Shown: piece by piece, positions 1-9,807 of the stretch
Position numbering within the stretch: position 1 is the first letter of the stretch
How the letters are laid out: each line of letters opens with the position of its first letter
Source of the DNA: Gemmatimonadota bacterium
GTDB lineage: Bacteria; Gemmatimonadota; Gemmatimonadetes; Gemmatimonadales; Gemmatimonadaceae
DNA length: 64,000 bases
NCBI GenBank assembly: GCA_016712265.1
Contig: JADJRJ010000028.1
Location: forward strand, 1,116,001-1,180,000
Direction of reading: 5' to 3'
Notes under the pieces: model-generated
The model's input: only the letters and a program-made list of their open reading frames with translations
Databases searched by the model: none
Told to the model about the DNA's origin: nothing
Translations under genes and position numbers: made by a program

Positions 1-261
1 CGCGGACGACGCGTCCACCTTGCTGATCTCCTCGACGGCCAGTGCCACCATGGTCAGCGAACCGCCGGCGCCGCCATGTGCCTCATCGACCTCGATCCCC
101 ATCAACCCCAGTCCGAAGCACTGTTCGATCAGGGTGGGCTCGATTTTCGAGGCGCGCTCCATGGCCTCCACACGCGGTCGCACCTCGGCGTCGGCAAACG
201 CCGTGACGGCGTCACGGAACAGCACTTCTTCGTCGGAAAGGTGAGTCAGGGGAGCCGACAT
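1..261 (-). CDS. Acyl-CoA dehydrogenase, N-terminal part (cut by window edge)
   Basis: The minus strand reads an open frame of 87 codons from an ATG at 261-259 to the window edge with no stop. The residues (for example LSDEEVLFRDAVTAF, then LGLMGIEVDEAHGGAGG) match the N-terminal helical domain of FAD-dependent acyl-CoA dehydrogenases, which oxidise acyl-CoA thioesters to enoyl-CoA. The G-rich segment after the first helices is typical of the family. The FAD/substrate core and catalytic Glu lie outside the window, so chain-length class cannot be judged. It starts 88 bases after the metal-efflux pump gene on the same strand and may be the last gene of that transcript or separate. It is unrelated in context to the second dehydrogenase at 46526. 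Confidence 0.85.
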   Translation of the reverse strand, partial: MSAPLTHLSDEEVLFRDAVTAFADAEVRPRVEAMERASKIEPTLIEQCFGLGLMGIEVDEAHGGAGGSLTMVALAVEEISKVDASSA

Positions 262-349
262 GTGGGGGGCGCTGGAGGTGGGAGGCAGTCGCAAAGTTGG
301 CAGCGAGCTGTCGCGATCTCCAGTGTGGACGCCGCCGGACCTGTGCCGG

Positions 350-3300
350 TCACCCGGGACGCCGGCCATCAGGCCAGCGTTCGAGGGTCGGCGACACCCA
401 AAGCGCCTCCGCGTCCTCCCCGGACACATCGAGTCGGCGCCTTTGGAGCCAGTCCATCAGCGCGAGGTACAAGGTGGGGAGGACCAGGAGTGTCAGTAGC
501 GTTGAGGTCACCAACCCCCCGATCACGACCGACGCGAGCGGGCGCTGTACCTCGCTGCCCGGGCTCGTGGACAACGCCATCGGGACGAAGCCGAGCGACG
601 CTACCAGGGCCGTCATGAGCACGGGGCGCAACCGATCGAGTGCTCCGCGCCGTACGGCGTCCGCGAGGGAGGCTCCCGCGTCACGCAGCGCGTTCATGTG
701 TGAGACCATGACCACGCCGTTGAGGACCGCGATCCCGAACAAGGCGATGAATCCGATGCTCGCCGAGAGGTTGAGGTTGAGGCCGCGCATCCAGAGAACC
801 GCGATGCCGCCGACGAGGGCGAACGGCACGTTGGTGAGCACGAGGGCGGACTGCGGGACGGACCCAAACGAGGCAAAGAGCAGCAGGAAGATCAGGAGCA
901 GGGAGAGCGGGACGACGACCGCCAGGCGACTCATCGCCCGCTGTTGGTTTTCGTATTGCCCGCCCCACTCGAGAAAGGTGCCAGCCGGGAGCTGGATCTC
1001 GCGCGCGACGCGGCGCTTGACCTCGGAAACGAAGCTTCCCAGGTCGCGGCCGCGCACGTTGCTCAGGACCAGGGACCGCCGCTGGCCGTCCTCGTGACCA
1101 ATCAGTTCGGGCCCGGTCGTGGAGACCAGCTGGGCGAGGGCGTGGAGTGGCACCAGCGCGCCAGCGCTCGTCCGGACCGTCAAGGCTTCCAGCGCGTGCA
1201 GGTCGTTCCGGTAAACGTCGGGGTAGCGCACGGCGACGCCAACGCGACGCGGTCCCTCCACCAGCTCGGTGGCGACCCGCGCGCCCATGGCCAGCTCCAC
1301 CGCGCGCTGGACTTCGGCGACCGAGACGCCGTGGGCTGCCAGGGCATCGCGATTCACGCGCACCGCGATCTGTCCCGTGCCGTCGGCGATCTCGACGGCC
1401 CCGTCCGCGTTGCCCGGGACCTGCTCAATGATGCGCAGGATGCGTTCGGCCAGCGCGGCGTTCCGCTCGAGGTCCGGGCTGACCACCTTCACCCCGAGGT
1501 CGGAACGAATGCCGCTTTCGGCCTCGTCGATCCGCATGGCGAGGGGCTGGGTGAATGACACCTCAACACCTGGGACGACGGCCAGCGCCGAATCAAAGGC
1601 CGCCACGAGGCCCTCTGGATCGTCGGCCGTGGTCCACTCGTCGCGGTCCTTGAGGATGACGTACAGGTCGCCCTCGAAGAGTCCCATGGCCTCGGTCGCC
1701 AGGTCGGGCCGCCCCTCCTTGGTCACGACCGTCGTGACCTCGGGAAAGCGACGGATGATGCGCTCCGTTTGTGTGGAGATCTCCACGGCCTCGGCGAGCG
1801 CGATGGAGGGAAGGCGCCGCGTGGTGATCAAGATGGAGCCCTCATCCAGGCGCGGCATGAACTCCGTCCCGATCACGGCGAGCGAGCTGACGGCCGCGAG
1901 GACGAGCACCACGGCGACGGAGACCACACGTCGACCATGCGCCAGCGACCAGTCGAGTGCCCGCTCGTACGCGGCGCGCACGCGCTCGAACACCGGGGCG
2001 CGAGATTCCTCCGCGTGATCGAGCAACCACGCGCTGATCGCCGGCACGTACGTGAGGGCGAGGAGGAGCGATCCCAGCACTGCGGCGACCACCGTGAAGG
2101 CCATCGGCTTGAACATCCGGCCTTCCATCCCATCCAGCGTGAAGATGGGGATGTACACCGCCACGATGATGGCGATGCCAAACAAGATCGGCCGCCCGAC
2201 TTCCTGGGCCGCGGACAGGAGCAACGCGCGTCGCTCGTGCGGGGCGGGCCGGCCGTGTTCGAGGCGTCGCACGAAGTTCTCGACCATGACCACCGAGGCG
2301 TCGACGATGAGCCCGAAGTCGAGTGCGCCGAGGCTCATGAGGTTGGCCGAGTACCCAAAGGCGTACATCGCCAGGAAGGCGACGAGCATCGACAGCGGAA
2401 TGACCGATGCCACGATCAGCGATGCGCGGACGTTGCGCAGGAACAGGAAGAGGACCGCAATGACCAGCAGCCCGCCCTCCACCAGGTTCTTGAGAATGGT
2501 GCGCGTCGTGCGACGAATGAGGTCGGTCTGGTCGTAGAACGGCACGATCTCGACATGCCCGGGGAGCGCGGCTCGCACTTCACCCATGCGGATGGCCACG
2601 TCGCGAATCACCTGGCGCGAATCGGCACCGCGCAACTTGAGGATCATCCCCGCGACCACCTCGCCGTTCCCGTCCTTGGTGACGGCGCCGGAGCGCTGGA
2701 GCGCGCCCGGCTCGATGGTCGCCACATCTCGCACGCGGGTCGCCGTGCCGCCATGCGCTCCGATCACGATCCGCCCGAGCTCCTCACGACGATCGATGCG
2801 GCCCAAGCCACGCACCGTGAAGCGTTCCCCGCCGCTCTCGAGGTACGATCCGCCGAACGTCAGGTTGTTCTCGGCGAGGGCCCGGTCCACGTCAACCAGC
2901 GTCAGGCGACGCGCGGCGAGCCGGATCGGGTCCACGACGATGTGCACCTGCTCGGTAAAGCCGCCCCACGAGTTCACCTCGGACACCCCGGGCACGGTCC
3001 GCAGTCGCGGCCGGACGACGGTGTTGTGCAGGGTGGTGAGTTCGGTCAACGAGAGCGAGTCCGAGGTGAGGACATACTGGTAGAGCTCACCCATCGGGGT
3101 GGAGACCGGGCCTAACGACGGTTCGACCCCGTCGGGGAGGAGGTCGCGGGCGTCTCCAAGTCGCTGTTGGACCAGGGTCCGGGCGAAGTAGATGTCGAAG
3201 TCATCGGGGAAGGGCACCGTGATGAGCGATAGGCCGAACTTCGAGACCGACCGGACCTCGCTCGCCCCGGGGATGCCCATCAGCGACGACTCGATCGGGA

Positions 3301-3496
3301 AGGTCACCAGACGCTCAACGTCTTCCGGCGCCATCCCGGGTGCGACGGTAATCACCTCGACGCGGGTCCCGGTGAGGTCGGGGAAGGCATCGAAGGGCAC
3401 ACGCATGACGGCAAAGAGCCCCGCGCCAACGAGCGAGAGGACGCCGCCGATGACAAACAGGCGGTTGCGAACCGAGAACTCGAGGAGGCGTCGCAT
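350..3496 (-). CDS. Heavy-metal efflux RND transporter, inner-membrane pump (CzcA/CusA family)
   Basis: The 1048-residue protein is the proton-driven inner-membrane subunit of a tripartite pump that exports metal cations across both membranes. It begins with the family-typical first helix (RRLLEFSVRNRLFVI) and has the two halves expected of an RND trimer subunit. TM4 carries LGALDFGLIVDASVVMVEN, close to the DFGxxxDG...EN signature of the Co/Zn/Cd (HME1-type) pumps. It lacks the pattern I associate with Cu/Ag-specific CusA. Length is normal for the family. Its ATG overlaps the TGA of the adaptor gene (ATGA at 3496), so the two are translationally coupled. Metal specificity is inferred from one motif only. 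Confidence 0.93.
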   Translation of the reverse strand: MRRLLEFSVRNRLFVIGGVLSLVGAGLFAVMRVPFDAFPDLTGTRVEVITVAPGMAPEDVERLVTFPIESSLMGIPGASEVRSVSKFGLSLITVPFPDDFDIYFARTLVQQRLGDARDLLPDGVEPSLGPVSTPMGELYQYVLTSDSLSLTELTTLHNTVVRPRLRTVPGVSEVNSWGGFTEQVHIVVDPIRLAARRLTLVDVDRALAENNLTFGGSYLESGGERFTVRGLGRIDRREELGRIVIGAHGGTATRVRDVATIEPGALQRSGAVTKDGNGEVVAGMILKLRGADSRQVIRDVAIRMGEVRAALPGHVEIVPFYDQTDLIRRTTRTILKNLVEGGLLVIAVLFLFLRNVRASLIVASVIPLSMLVAFLAMYAFGYSANLMSLGALDFGLIVDASVVMVENFVRRLEHGRPAPHERRALLLSAAQEVGRPILFGIAIIVAVYIPIFTLDGMEGRMFKPMAFTVVAAVLGSLLLALTYVPAISAWLLDHAEESRAPVFERVRAAYERALDWSLAHGRRVVSVAVVLVLAAVSSLAVIGTEFMPRLDEGSILITTRRLPSIALAEAVEISTQTERIIRRFPEVTTVVTKEGRPDLATEAMGLFEGDLYVILKDRDEWTTADDPEGLVAAFDSALAVVPGVEVSFTQPLAMRIDEAESGIRSDLGVKVVSPDLERNAALAERILRIIEQVPGNADGAVEIADGTGQIAVRVNRDALAAHGVSVAEVQRAVELAMGARVATELVEGPRRVGVAVRYPDVYRNDLHALEALTVRTSAGALVPLHALAQLVSTTGPELIGHEDGQRRSLVLSNVRGRDLGSFVSEVKRRVAREIQLPAGTFLEWGGQYENQQRAMSRLAVVVPLSLLLIFLLLFASFGSVPQSALVLTNVPFALVGGIAVLWMRGLNLNLSASIGFIALFGIAVLNGVVMVSHMNALRDAGASLADAVRRGALDRLRPVLMTALVASLGFVPMALSTSPGSEVQRPLASVVIGGLVTSTLLTLLVLPTLYLALMDWLQRRRLDVSGEDAEALWVSPTLERWPDGRRPG

Positions 3497-4692
3497 CAGT
3501 GGGCGTCGCCGCCCCCGCTGCCCTGGCGCTTGAGGATCTCGGCGCGGGCGACGGCGGCGCCCTTCACCACAACGCGCGTGCCGGTGTCGACCCCAGCGAG
3601 GATCTCGGCGCGATCGCGCGTCAGGCGTCCGACGCGGACGCGCACCGCTTCCACATGGAGCCCCTCGCCACGTGGCGTGGCCGCAATCACGACCGTGTCA
3701 CCCTCGAACGCCTGCACGGCGGCGGCCGGGATCACGGTCGTCATGGCCGTGCCGGCACCTTCGACTTCGGCCGAGGCAAACATCTCGGCCTTGAGGACCC
3801 CACCGGTGGCGGCGATCGCGGCATGCACTTCGACCGTCCGCGTGACACTGTCCACCGCCGGAAAGACGCGCGTCACCCGTGCGGTAAACTGGCGATCCCC
3901 GGTCGCGGCCGTCGTGAAGCGTACGGTGGCGCCGGCGGACACGGGAGATGCATCCGGAAGTTGGAGCACGAGGACCAGGCTCGACGTCCGGCTCACGGTC
4001 ACCAGCGGCGCGCCGACGAGCACCACGTTCCCCGGCTCGACGCTACGGCCCGTCACCTGGCCGTCCATCGGGGCGCGGATCAACACCCAGTGTTCATCGT
4101 AGTCGGCGGGGAGGGCGTCGTGTCCTACCAGGTGCTCCACGAGTGCTTCGGAGCGTTCCAGTTCCGCGACCGCCGTGGCGAGCATCGCATCGCCATCCAC
4201 CAACTCGGCCCGCGCGCGCTCCAGGTCTGCAGTGGAAAGTGCCTTGAGGCCAAACAGTCGCTCGGCACGACCGGCCGCGCTTGCGCGGAGGCGTTGCATG
4301 GATTGCGCTCCGGCAAGTCCCGCCTTGGCTTTCGCCAGCGACGCCCGCGCATCCATCAGCTCATGCGAGTGGATGGCCACCAGCACGGCCCCGCGCCGCA
4401 CCCGGTCGCCCGGGAGGACGTACACCTTCGCGACGCGTCCCTCCACGATCGACCCGATGGGCTCGGTCGCGGAGGGATCCAGTGTGATGCGGGCCGGTGC
4501 GGCGACGACCTCGTGCCATGGACTGCGCTCCACCGGAGCGGTCGTGAAGCCGGCGATGCGAACCGTCTCGGCACTGAGGGCCGCCGTATCGCTTGCCGTT
4601 GGCGCGGCCGCCGTGGTCGTGGGATCTGCGGCGGGCGTGTCGTCGCCGCACCCCAACGTCAGGCACAGGATCACGGGGAGAAGGCGTCGCAT
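3496..4692 (-). CDS. RND efflux periplasmic adaptor (membrane fusion protein, CusB/CzcB type)
   Basis: The 398-residue protein links the inner-membrane pump to the TolC-like channel. The start was set at the ATG at 4692-4690 because it yields a short hydrophobic leader, MRRLLPVILCLTLGC, ending in an imperfect lipobox (Cys15, with Thr at -3). The upstream open frame has no such features and overlaps the TolC gene. After a low-complexity Ala/Thr linker come the lipoyl-like barrel half-motifs (EPIGSIVEGRVAKVYVLPGD), a helical hairpin rich in Ala/Glu/Arg, and the beta-barrel region (IRAPMDGQVTGRSVEPGNVV). It is one base from the TolC stop and overlaps the pump start. A cytosolic role is unlikely. 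Confidence 0.92.
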   Translation of the reverse strand: MRRLLPVILCLTLGCGDDTPAADPTTTAAAPTASDTAALSAETVRIAGFTTAPVERSPWHEVVAAPARITLDPSATEPIGSIVEGRVAKVYVLPGDRVRRGAVLVAIHSHELMDARASLAKAKAGLAGAQSMQRLRASAAGRAERLFGLKALSTADLERARAELVDGDAMLATAVAELERSEALVEHLVGHDALPADYDEHWVLIRAPMDGQVTGRSVEPGNVVLVGAPLVTVSRTSSLVLVLQLPDASPVSAGATVRFTTAATGDRQFTARVTRVFPAVDSVTRTVEVHAAIAATGGVLKAEMFASAEVEGAGTAMTTVIPAAAVQAFEGDTVVIAATPRGEGLHVEAVRVRVGRLTRDRAEILAGVDTGTRVVVKGAAVARAEILKRQGSGGGDAH

Positions 4693-4693
4693 C

Positions 4694-5899
4694 TCAGGGC
4701 AGGAAGGGAAGTCCACTGGTACGGAGCAGGTCGAGTCGGGCGAGGTGCGCGTCGTGTGCCCATCGGGCCGCGGTCGCGCGAGTTTCCGCACGGGCGCGCT
4801 GGGCCTCCAGCAGTTCGATGAGCGAGGTCGCCCCTTCGCGATACAAGGCTTCGGCGATTTGGGCGACTTCACTGGCTCGGGTGTCCAGGGTGGTTGCGCC
4901 ATCGCGCCCGACATCGCGAATCCCCTCCCACGCTCCGAGGGCCGCAGCGAGCTCGCCTCGGGCGCGTGCCTCGGTGTCGCGCTGGGCAGCGCGGGCGAGG
5001 AGCGCCTCGCCACGGGCGCGTTCGCGCGGTCCCTCGTTTCGGTTGAACAGCGGCAGGGGAACCAGGACGCCGATCAATCCTGTGTTGAAGCCGCCGGTCC
5101 CTTTGTAGCCCCCGACCACGTTGAGATCACCCAGAAGTCCGCGCGACTCCGCCGTGGAGCGTCGTTCGGACTCCTGGAGCGCCAGTTGCGCGGCCCGTAG
5201 TTCCGGCCGGCGCACAGATACCGCCGCCCACGTTGTGTCGATGATCGCGTCGAGTGGCGGAGGGGCGAGTGCGGCGAGGGGCGGAAGCTCCTCCATCGTC
5301 ACGCCTAACAAGCGTCCGAGGTCGGCTGCGGCACGGCGGGCATCGGCGGCAGCTGTCGCCGACGCAATGCGTGCGCGGTCTGCCTCGAGCGCCCCGCGCA
5401 TGGCGACCACCTCGGCCACGGCTCCCTCGCGAAATCGTTGCGCATCGAACTCCGCGGTGCGCATGCGCGCGTCGCGTTCCGCCGACGCGATGCCCGCGAG
5501 TTCGTGGGCGAGCGCCGCGCGCCAGTACGCGCGCAACACCTCGTGGTCGAGCGCTCGCGCGGCGGCGGCAGAATCGGCCTGTCCTCGCACCCGGGCCACG
5601 CGGGCTGCCTGCCCCAGGGCCCGACGACGCCCCGTGAGGTCGATCGGGACCTGCAGGGTGGCGAAGATATCGGGCTCGATGGCTCCGGTGAAATTCTCGC
5701 GGCGCCACTCGGCGATCGGGTTGGTCCAAGCCGCCTCGGCACGGGCGCGTCCCGCCGTCACGTCGCGCAGTCCCACGGCCACACCAGCGAGAGGGCCGCG
5801 CGTCCGGGCCAGGGCCACGGCGCGTTCCGGGGTCAGCAGGTCCTGCGCGACAGCAAATGCGGGCGCGAGGAAGGCAGCGAAGAGGAGGCGGAGCGTCAC
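4694..5899 (-). CDS. TolC-family outer-membrane channel of the metal efflux system
   Basis: The 401-residue protein starts with GTG (5899-5897) and a signal peptide (MTLRLLFAAFLAPAFAVAQ, cleavage after AVAQ likely). The rest is Ala/Arg/Glu-rich helix in two internally related halves, as expected for an outer-membrane efflux protein whose trimer forms a beta-barrel plus periplasmic tunnel. A central loop with GGYKGTGGFNTGLIGVLVPL matches the strand region of CusC/CzcC relatives. It is the first gene of the pump set on the minus strand, 39 bases downstream of the sensor-kinase stop, so the two-component genes probably control it and may share its transcript. Confidence 0.88.
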   Translation of the reverse strand: MTLRLLFAAFLAPAFAVAQDLLTPERAVALARTRGPLAGVAVGLRDVTAGRARAEAAWTNPIAEWRRENFTGAIEPDIFATLQVPIDLTGRRRALGQAARVARVRGQADSAAAARALDHEVLRAYWRAALAHELAGIASAERDARMRTAEFDAQRFREGAVAEVVAMRGALEADRARIASATAAADARRAAADLGRLLGVTMEELPPLAALAPPPLDAIIDTTWAAVSVRRPELRAAQLALQESERRSTAESRGLLGDLNVVGGYKGTGGFNTGLIGVLVPLPLFNRNEGPRERARGEALLARAAQRDTEARARGELAAALGAWEGIRDVGRDGATTLDTRASEVAQIAEALYREGATSLIELLEAQRARAETRATAARWAHDAHLARLDLLRTSGLPFLP

Positions 5900-5938
5900 C
5901 CCGAGAACGCTACGCTGCGGACATGAACTGGGCTTAAA

Positions 5939-7264
5939 TCAGGCCGGAAAAGTGGCCGTGAATCGCGCCCCGCCGAGCTCGGAGTCGTCGACCGTCAGTG
6001 TTCCGCCGTGCGCTGTCGTGATCGACCGGGCGATGGCGAGCCCGAGGCCGGCACCCTCGGGCGCGAGTTGGCGGGCCGAGCGCCCACGGACGAACCGACC
6101 AAACACCGACTCACGCTCTTCCGGTACGATGCCGATGCCGGAATCTTCGACCACCAATTCCGCGCCGCCATCGGTGGACGGACGAGTCGCGATCCGGATG
6201 GTGCCGCCCTCCGGGGTATACCGCGAGGCGTTTTCCAGGAGCACGGTGGCGAGCCGGTAGATCAGCTGCGGATCACCCTGGACCGGCGTCTCGACCAACG
6301 CGGTAACGGCGACCGCCTGGCCCTTTTGCTCCGCAGTCCGCGCGAACCGCGAGGCGGCGTCCGAGACGACGTCGTCGAGATAGAGGCTCGTCCGTTGTGC
6401 GACCATTGCGCCGCTGTCGGCGCGGGCGAGATGTAACAGCTCGTCGATGGTGTGTGCGGTGCGCCGTAGTTCAGACGCGATCTCGGTGAGCGCGTCGCGG
6501 TCGGCCGGGGAGGGTGGTTGGGCGGCACGTTCCTCAGCGGCGCCGAGGATGCGAGCGACGGGGGTGCGGAGTTCGTGGGCGGCGTCCGCGAGGAAACGCC
6601 GCTGCTCCTGCACGGCGCGGTCCAGCCGGTCAAGGAGTCTGTTGAAGGCAAGTCCCAGCCGCCCGAATTCGTCGTCGGGGTTGGAAACGGGCAGCCTGGC
6701 ACCGGATGCGTTTTGCAGTCTGTCAGCCGCGGCCGCCATGGTGCTGATCGGCGACAACGCCCGCCCGGTCATCCACCAAGCGACCAGGGCGGCGACGAGC
6801 GCGGCGATCGGGATGGCGAACAGCGTTACGCGGTCGATGTTGCGCTGTGCGGCCACGAGGTCGGCGGTGGAGATCGTGAGGCGTAGCTGCCACCCGGGAG
6901 CGAGGCGGGGCTCGAGTGCCTCGGCACGGCGGACCAGCGGTGGCAGGGGCGTTGCGGCGGCCAGGGGTTGTCGCGCGGTGGCGAACAGCGAACCGTCCGG
7001 GCGCAGGAACTCGATTCCCATGCGGGCGAAGACCAGTTCGCCGGCCAGGTGGGAGACGGTCACGTCCACCTGCCGGTACTCCGCGAGTTCGGCTCGAAAG
7101 AACGAACGCACAAGGGCTGCAGCGCCGGCGACGGCCGTCTCGTGTTCGTTGCGCAGCGCGCGCTGTGCGAAGTGCCGCATGGCCAGCAGGGCGGCGAGAA
7201 GGAGGCTAAGGGTCGCGACGGCGTACCAGATCGTCAGGCGACGACGGACTCCGGATTGTGTCAT
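5939..7264 (-). CDS. Sensor histidine kinase of a metal-responsive two-component system
   Basis: The 441-residue inner-membrane kinase has a first TM segment near residues 12-30, a periplasmic sensor region to about 143, a second TM near 146-166, and a HAMP linker. The dimerisation/phosphoacceptor box is FLADAAHELRTPVARIL with His230. The ATPase domain has the N-box LLENASRYTPEGG and G-boxes near VVEDSGIGI and EGAGLGLAIARSI. This order is that of CusS/QseC-like kinases. Its ATG overlaps the response-regulator TGA (7261-7264), giving translational coupling. Position directly before the efflux genes suggests it senses periplasmic metal, but the sensor domain itself shows no metal motif I can name. 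Confidence 0.92.
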   Translation of the reverse strand: MTQSGVRRRLTIWYAVATLSLLLAALLAMRHFAQRALRNEHETAVAGAAALVRSFFRAELAEYRQVDVTVSHLAGELVFARMGIEFLRPDGSLFATARQPLAAATPLPPLVRRAEALEPRLAPGWQLRLTISTADLVAAQRNIDRVTLFAIPIAALVAALVAWWMTGRALSPISTMAAAADRLQNASGARLPVSNPDDEFGRLGLAFNRLLDRLDRAVQEQRRFLADAAHELRTPVARILGAAEERAAQPPSPADRDALTEIASELRRTAHTIDELLHLARADSGAMVAQRTSLYLDDVVSDAASRFARTAEQKGQAVAVTALVETPVQGDPQLIYRLATVLLENASRYTPEGGTIRIATRPSTDGGAELVVEDSGIGIVPEERESVFGRFVRGRSARQLAPEGAGLGLAIARSITTAHGGTLTVDDSELGGARFTATFPA

Positions 7265-7932
7265 CGGCTCCCCAACCGATAACCGGCGCCACGCATGGTG
7301 TGCATCAGGGGTGGCTCGCCCGGCTGGTCGACCTTGCGCCGGACGCGCCCGATGTAGACGTCGATGACGTTGCTGGCCGGATCGTAGTTGTCATCCCACG
7401 CATGGGCACTGATGCGCTCCCGCGTGACCACCTCGCCCGCATGGCGCATGAGGTACTCGAGGACGAGGAACTCCTTGGCGGTGAGCGGGATGTTTCGTTG
7501 GCCGCGGGACCCGGTCCGCGTGGCCGTATCCAGGGTGAGGTCAGCCACGGACAAGGTGACGGGGAGGAGGGGATCCGGCCGTCGCAGCACGGCGCGGAGC
7601 CGCGCCGCCAGCTCGCCTAACGCGTAGGGCTTGACCAGGTAGTCATCTGCACCGAGGTCGAGCCCGGCGATGCGGTCGTCCACGCCATCACGCGCCGTGG
7701 CCATGACCACGCGCGCGGTGGTCCCCCGGGTCCGGAGTTGCCGACAGACGGCGGCCCCATCCATGTCCGGCAGCCCCAGGTCCAACACCACGGCGTCGTA
7801 GCCATTGATGGCCTCCAGCTCCAGGGCGAGCGCCCCGGTGGCCGCGACATCAACGGCAAAGCCGGCCTGCCGCAAGAAGTGCGTCGTGTGACGGGCGAGC
7901 GTCGGGTCGTCCTCCACGAGCAGCACGCGCAT
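7261..7932 (-). CDS. OmpR/CusR-family response regulator
   Basis: The 223-residue protein has a receiver domain (acidic pair in LLVEDDP, phospho-acceptor Asp51 in VVLDLGLPDMDG, conserved Lys in LVKPYALGEL) and a C-terminal winged-helix DNA-binding domain (ending VYIGRVRRKVDQ...TMRGAGYRL). The start chosen is the ATG at 7932-7930. The frame has four more codons upstream, but this ATG begins the canonical MRVLLVEDDP and overlaps the TGA of the upstream methyltransferase gene as ATGA. It is the partner of the kinase that follows, and probably activates the RND efflux genes. Confidence 0.94.
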   Translation of the reverse strand: MRVLLVEDDPTLARHTTHFLRQAGFAVDVAATGALALELEAINGYDAVVLDLGLPDMDGAAVCRQLRTRGTTARVVMATARDGVDDRIAGLDLGADDYLVKPYALGELAARLRAVLRRPDPLLPVTLSVADLTLDTATRTGSRGQRNIPLTAKEFLVLEYLMRHAGEVVTRERISAHAWDDNYDPASNVIDVYIGRVRRKVDQPGEPPLMHTMRGAGYRLGSR

Positions 7933-9806
7933 CAGCCACCACACACGCTCAGGGCCAACTCCACCTTGCCAAACGGTGCAGACACCTGCACGCCCTGCAC
8001 GGCACCTCGCACGGCCTCGAACATCTCACGCGCGATGGCAATGCCTTCCTGCACGGCGTGTTCACGTGAGCGCTCGTTCGCCCGTCGCATGCGCGTGATC
8101 ACGCTATCGGGAACCACGACCCCGGGCACCTCATTGGCGAGGAACTCCGCGTTGCGCACGGATACTAGCGGCCAGATGCCGGCGATGATCGGGAGGCACG
8201 GCTCGTCCATCCGCGCCAGGAAGTGCTCGAGTTGGGCGACATCAAAGACTGGCTGCGTGATGGCGTACTCGGCTCCCGCCTCCACCTTCCACGCGAAGCG
8301 TCGGCGCTCAAGCGCCGGATCCACGGCGGCCGGATTCACCCCGACGCCAATGGCGTACCGCGTGGGCGCGCCGATGGCGTTGCCGCCGGGGTCGAGCCCG
8401 TGATTGAGGTTGCGGACGAGGTTCGTCAGCCCGATCGCATCGATGTCGAAGACCGCGGTGGCGTCCGGATAGGGTCCCATCTTGGGCGGATCGCCGGTGA
8501 TCAGGAGGATGTTCCGGAGCCCAATGGCGGCACCACCGAGCAGGTCGGAGAGCATGCCGAGCAGGTTGCGGTCGCGGCACGCGTAGTGGCACACCGTCTC
8601 GAGGCCGACCTGTTGTTCGATGAGCACCGAGCACATCATGGCGCCCATTCGACTCTGCGCGCGGGGGCCGTCGGGCACGTTGACGGCGTCCACCCCGGCG
8701 GCCTTGAGGGCCGTACAGTCGGCGATCATCCGGCTCGCGTCCACGCCGCGCGGGGGGACGATCTCCACGGACGTGACAAACTCCCCGCGGGCGATCTTCC
8801 CGGCGAGTCGTGACCGTTCGGCGAACGGGACCGGGTCCACACCGCGCGGCTTCGCGGTCACAGCGGTGGTGCCCGTCGGTGTCGTGCGCGGCGTGGCGTG
8901 GTGCGTGGCCGCGAGGCGCGGTACCAGGGGACGGATCCCCTCGACCATGGCCTTGATGTGGTCGGGGGTCGTGCCGCAACACCCGCCGATGACTTTCGCC
9001 CCGGCCTGCACCAGGTGTCGCGCGTACGTCGCCATGTACTCCGGGCTGGCCATGTACATATGGCGACCGCCGACCTCGCGGGGCATGCCAGCGTTAGGCA
9101 TGGCGCCCAGCTTGCGGGATGTCACCGCCGCCATCTTCTCGATGGCCTCGAGGATGGTCTGCGGACCGACCGAGCAGTTCAGTCCGATCACGTCCACCCC
9201 CAGGGCGTCCAGGTGTGCGGCAATCGCCTCCGGCGAGGCGCCGTACGTCGTCACCCCGTCGAGTCCGATCGTCATGTGCGCGATCACCGGCATCGACGGA
9301 TCGACGTCGCGCGCCGCGCGCACGGCCTGGGCGATCTCATCGAGGTCCCAAAAGGTCTCCAGAAGGAAGCAATCCGCGCCGCCGGCCGCGAGCCCCTGCA
9401 TCTGTTCGGCAAAGGCGTCGTGCGCCTCGTCGAGTGAGGTCGGGCCGTAGGGTTCGAGTCGCACGCCAAGCGGGCCTACGGCGCCGGCGACGAGATGGTT
9501 CTCCCCGGCGGCCTCACGCGCGAGGCGCGCGGCGGCGGTGTTGATCGCGACCACCTCTTCCTGCAGGCCAAACGGCGTCAGCTTGATGCGATTGGCGCCG
9601 AACGAGTTCGTTTCGATCGCGTCTGCGCCCGCTTGCACGTAGGCGGTGTGGATCTCGCGGACGAGGTCCGGGGCCCGCACGTTCAGCTCATCGTAGCACT
9701 GGTTGATGAACACCCCGCGTGCGTACAACATCGTGCCCATCGCGCCGTCGAACATCACGACCGTGTCGGGGTCGACCAGGCGGTGGATCAGGGCATCGCG
9801 TGCCAT
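7932..9806 (-). CDS. Bifunctional homocysteine S-methyltransferase / methylenetetrahydrofolate reductase
   Basis: The 624-residue fusion has two domains. Residues 1-295 form a homocysteine-methyltransferase barrel: FDGAMGTMLYARG at the N-terminus, Cys211 in GLNCSVGP, and the Cys276-Cys277 pair in GGCCGTTPDHI that together bind Zn and activate homocysteine. After a Thr/Pro-rich linker (about 300-330), residues 335-624 form the FAD-dependent MTHFR barrel (VTSVEIVPPRGVD near its start), which reduces methylene-THF to methyl-THF. The same fusion is known as YitJ in Bacillus. It lies one base after metH, so methyl-THF supply is next to methyl-THF use. Because metH is present, the N-terminal half may use another methyl donor. 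Confidence 0.92.
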   Translation of the reverse strand: MARDALIHRLVDPDTVVMFDGAMGTMLYARGVFINQCYDELNVRAPDLVREIHTAYVQAGADAIETNSFGANRIKLTPFGLQEEVVAINTAAARLAREAAGENHLVAGAVGPLGVRLEPYGPTSLDEAHDAFAEQMQGLAAGGADCFLLETFWDLDEIAQAVRAARDVDPSMPVIAHMTIGLDGVTTYGASPEAIAAHLDALGVDVIGLNCSVGPQTILEAIEKMAAVTSRKLGAMPNAGMPREVGGRHMYMASPEYMATYARHLVQAGAKVIGGCCGTTPDHIKAMVEGIRPLVPRLAATHHATPRTTPTGTTAVTAKPRGVDPVPFAERSRLAGKIARGEFVTSVEIVPPRGVDASRMIADCTALKAAGVDAVNVPDGPRAQSRMGAMMCSVLIEQQVGLETVCHYACRDRNLLGMLSDLLGGAAIGLRNILLITGDPPKMGPYPDATAVFDIDAIGLTNLVRNLNHGLDPGGNAIGAPTRYAIGVGVNPAAVDPALERRRFAWKVEAGAEYAITQPVFDVAQLEHFLARMDEPCLPIIAGIWPLVSVRNAEFLANEVPGVVVPDSVITRMRRANERSREHAVQEGIAIAREMFEAVRGAVQGVQVSAPFGKVELALSVCGG

Positions 9807-9807
9807 C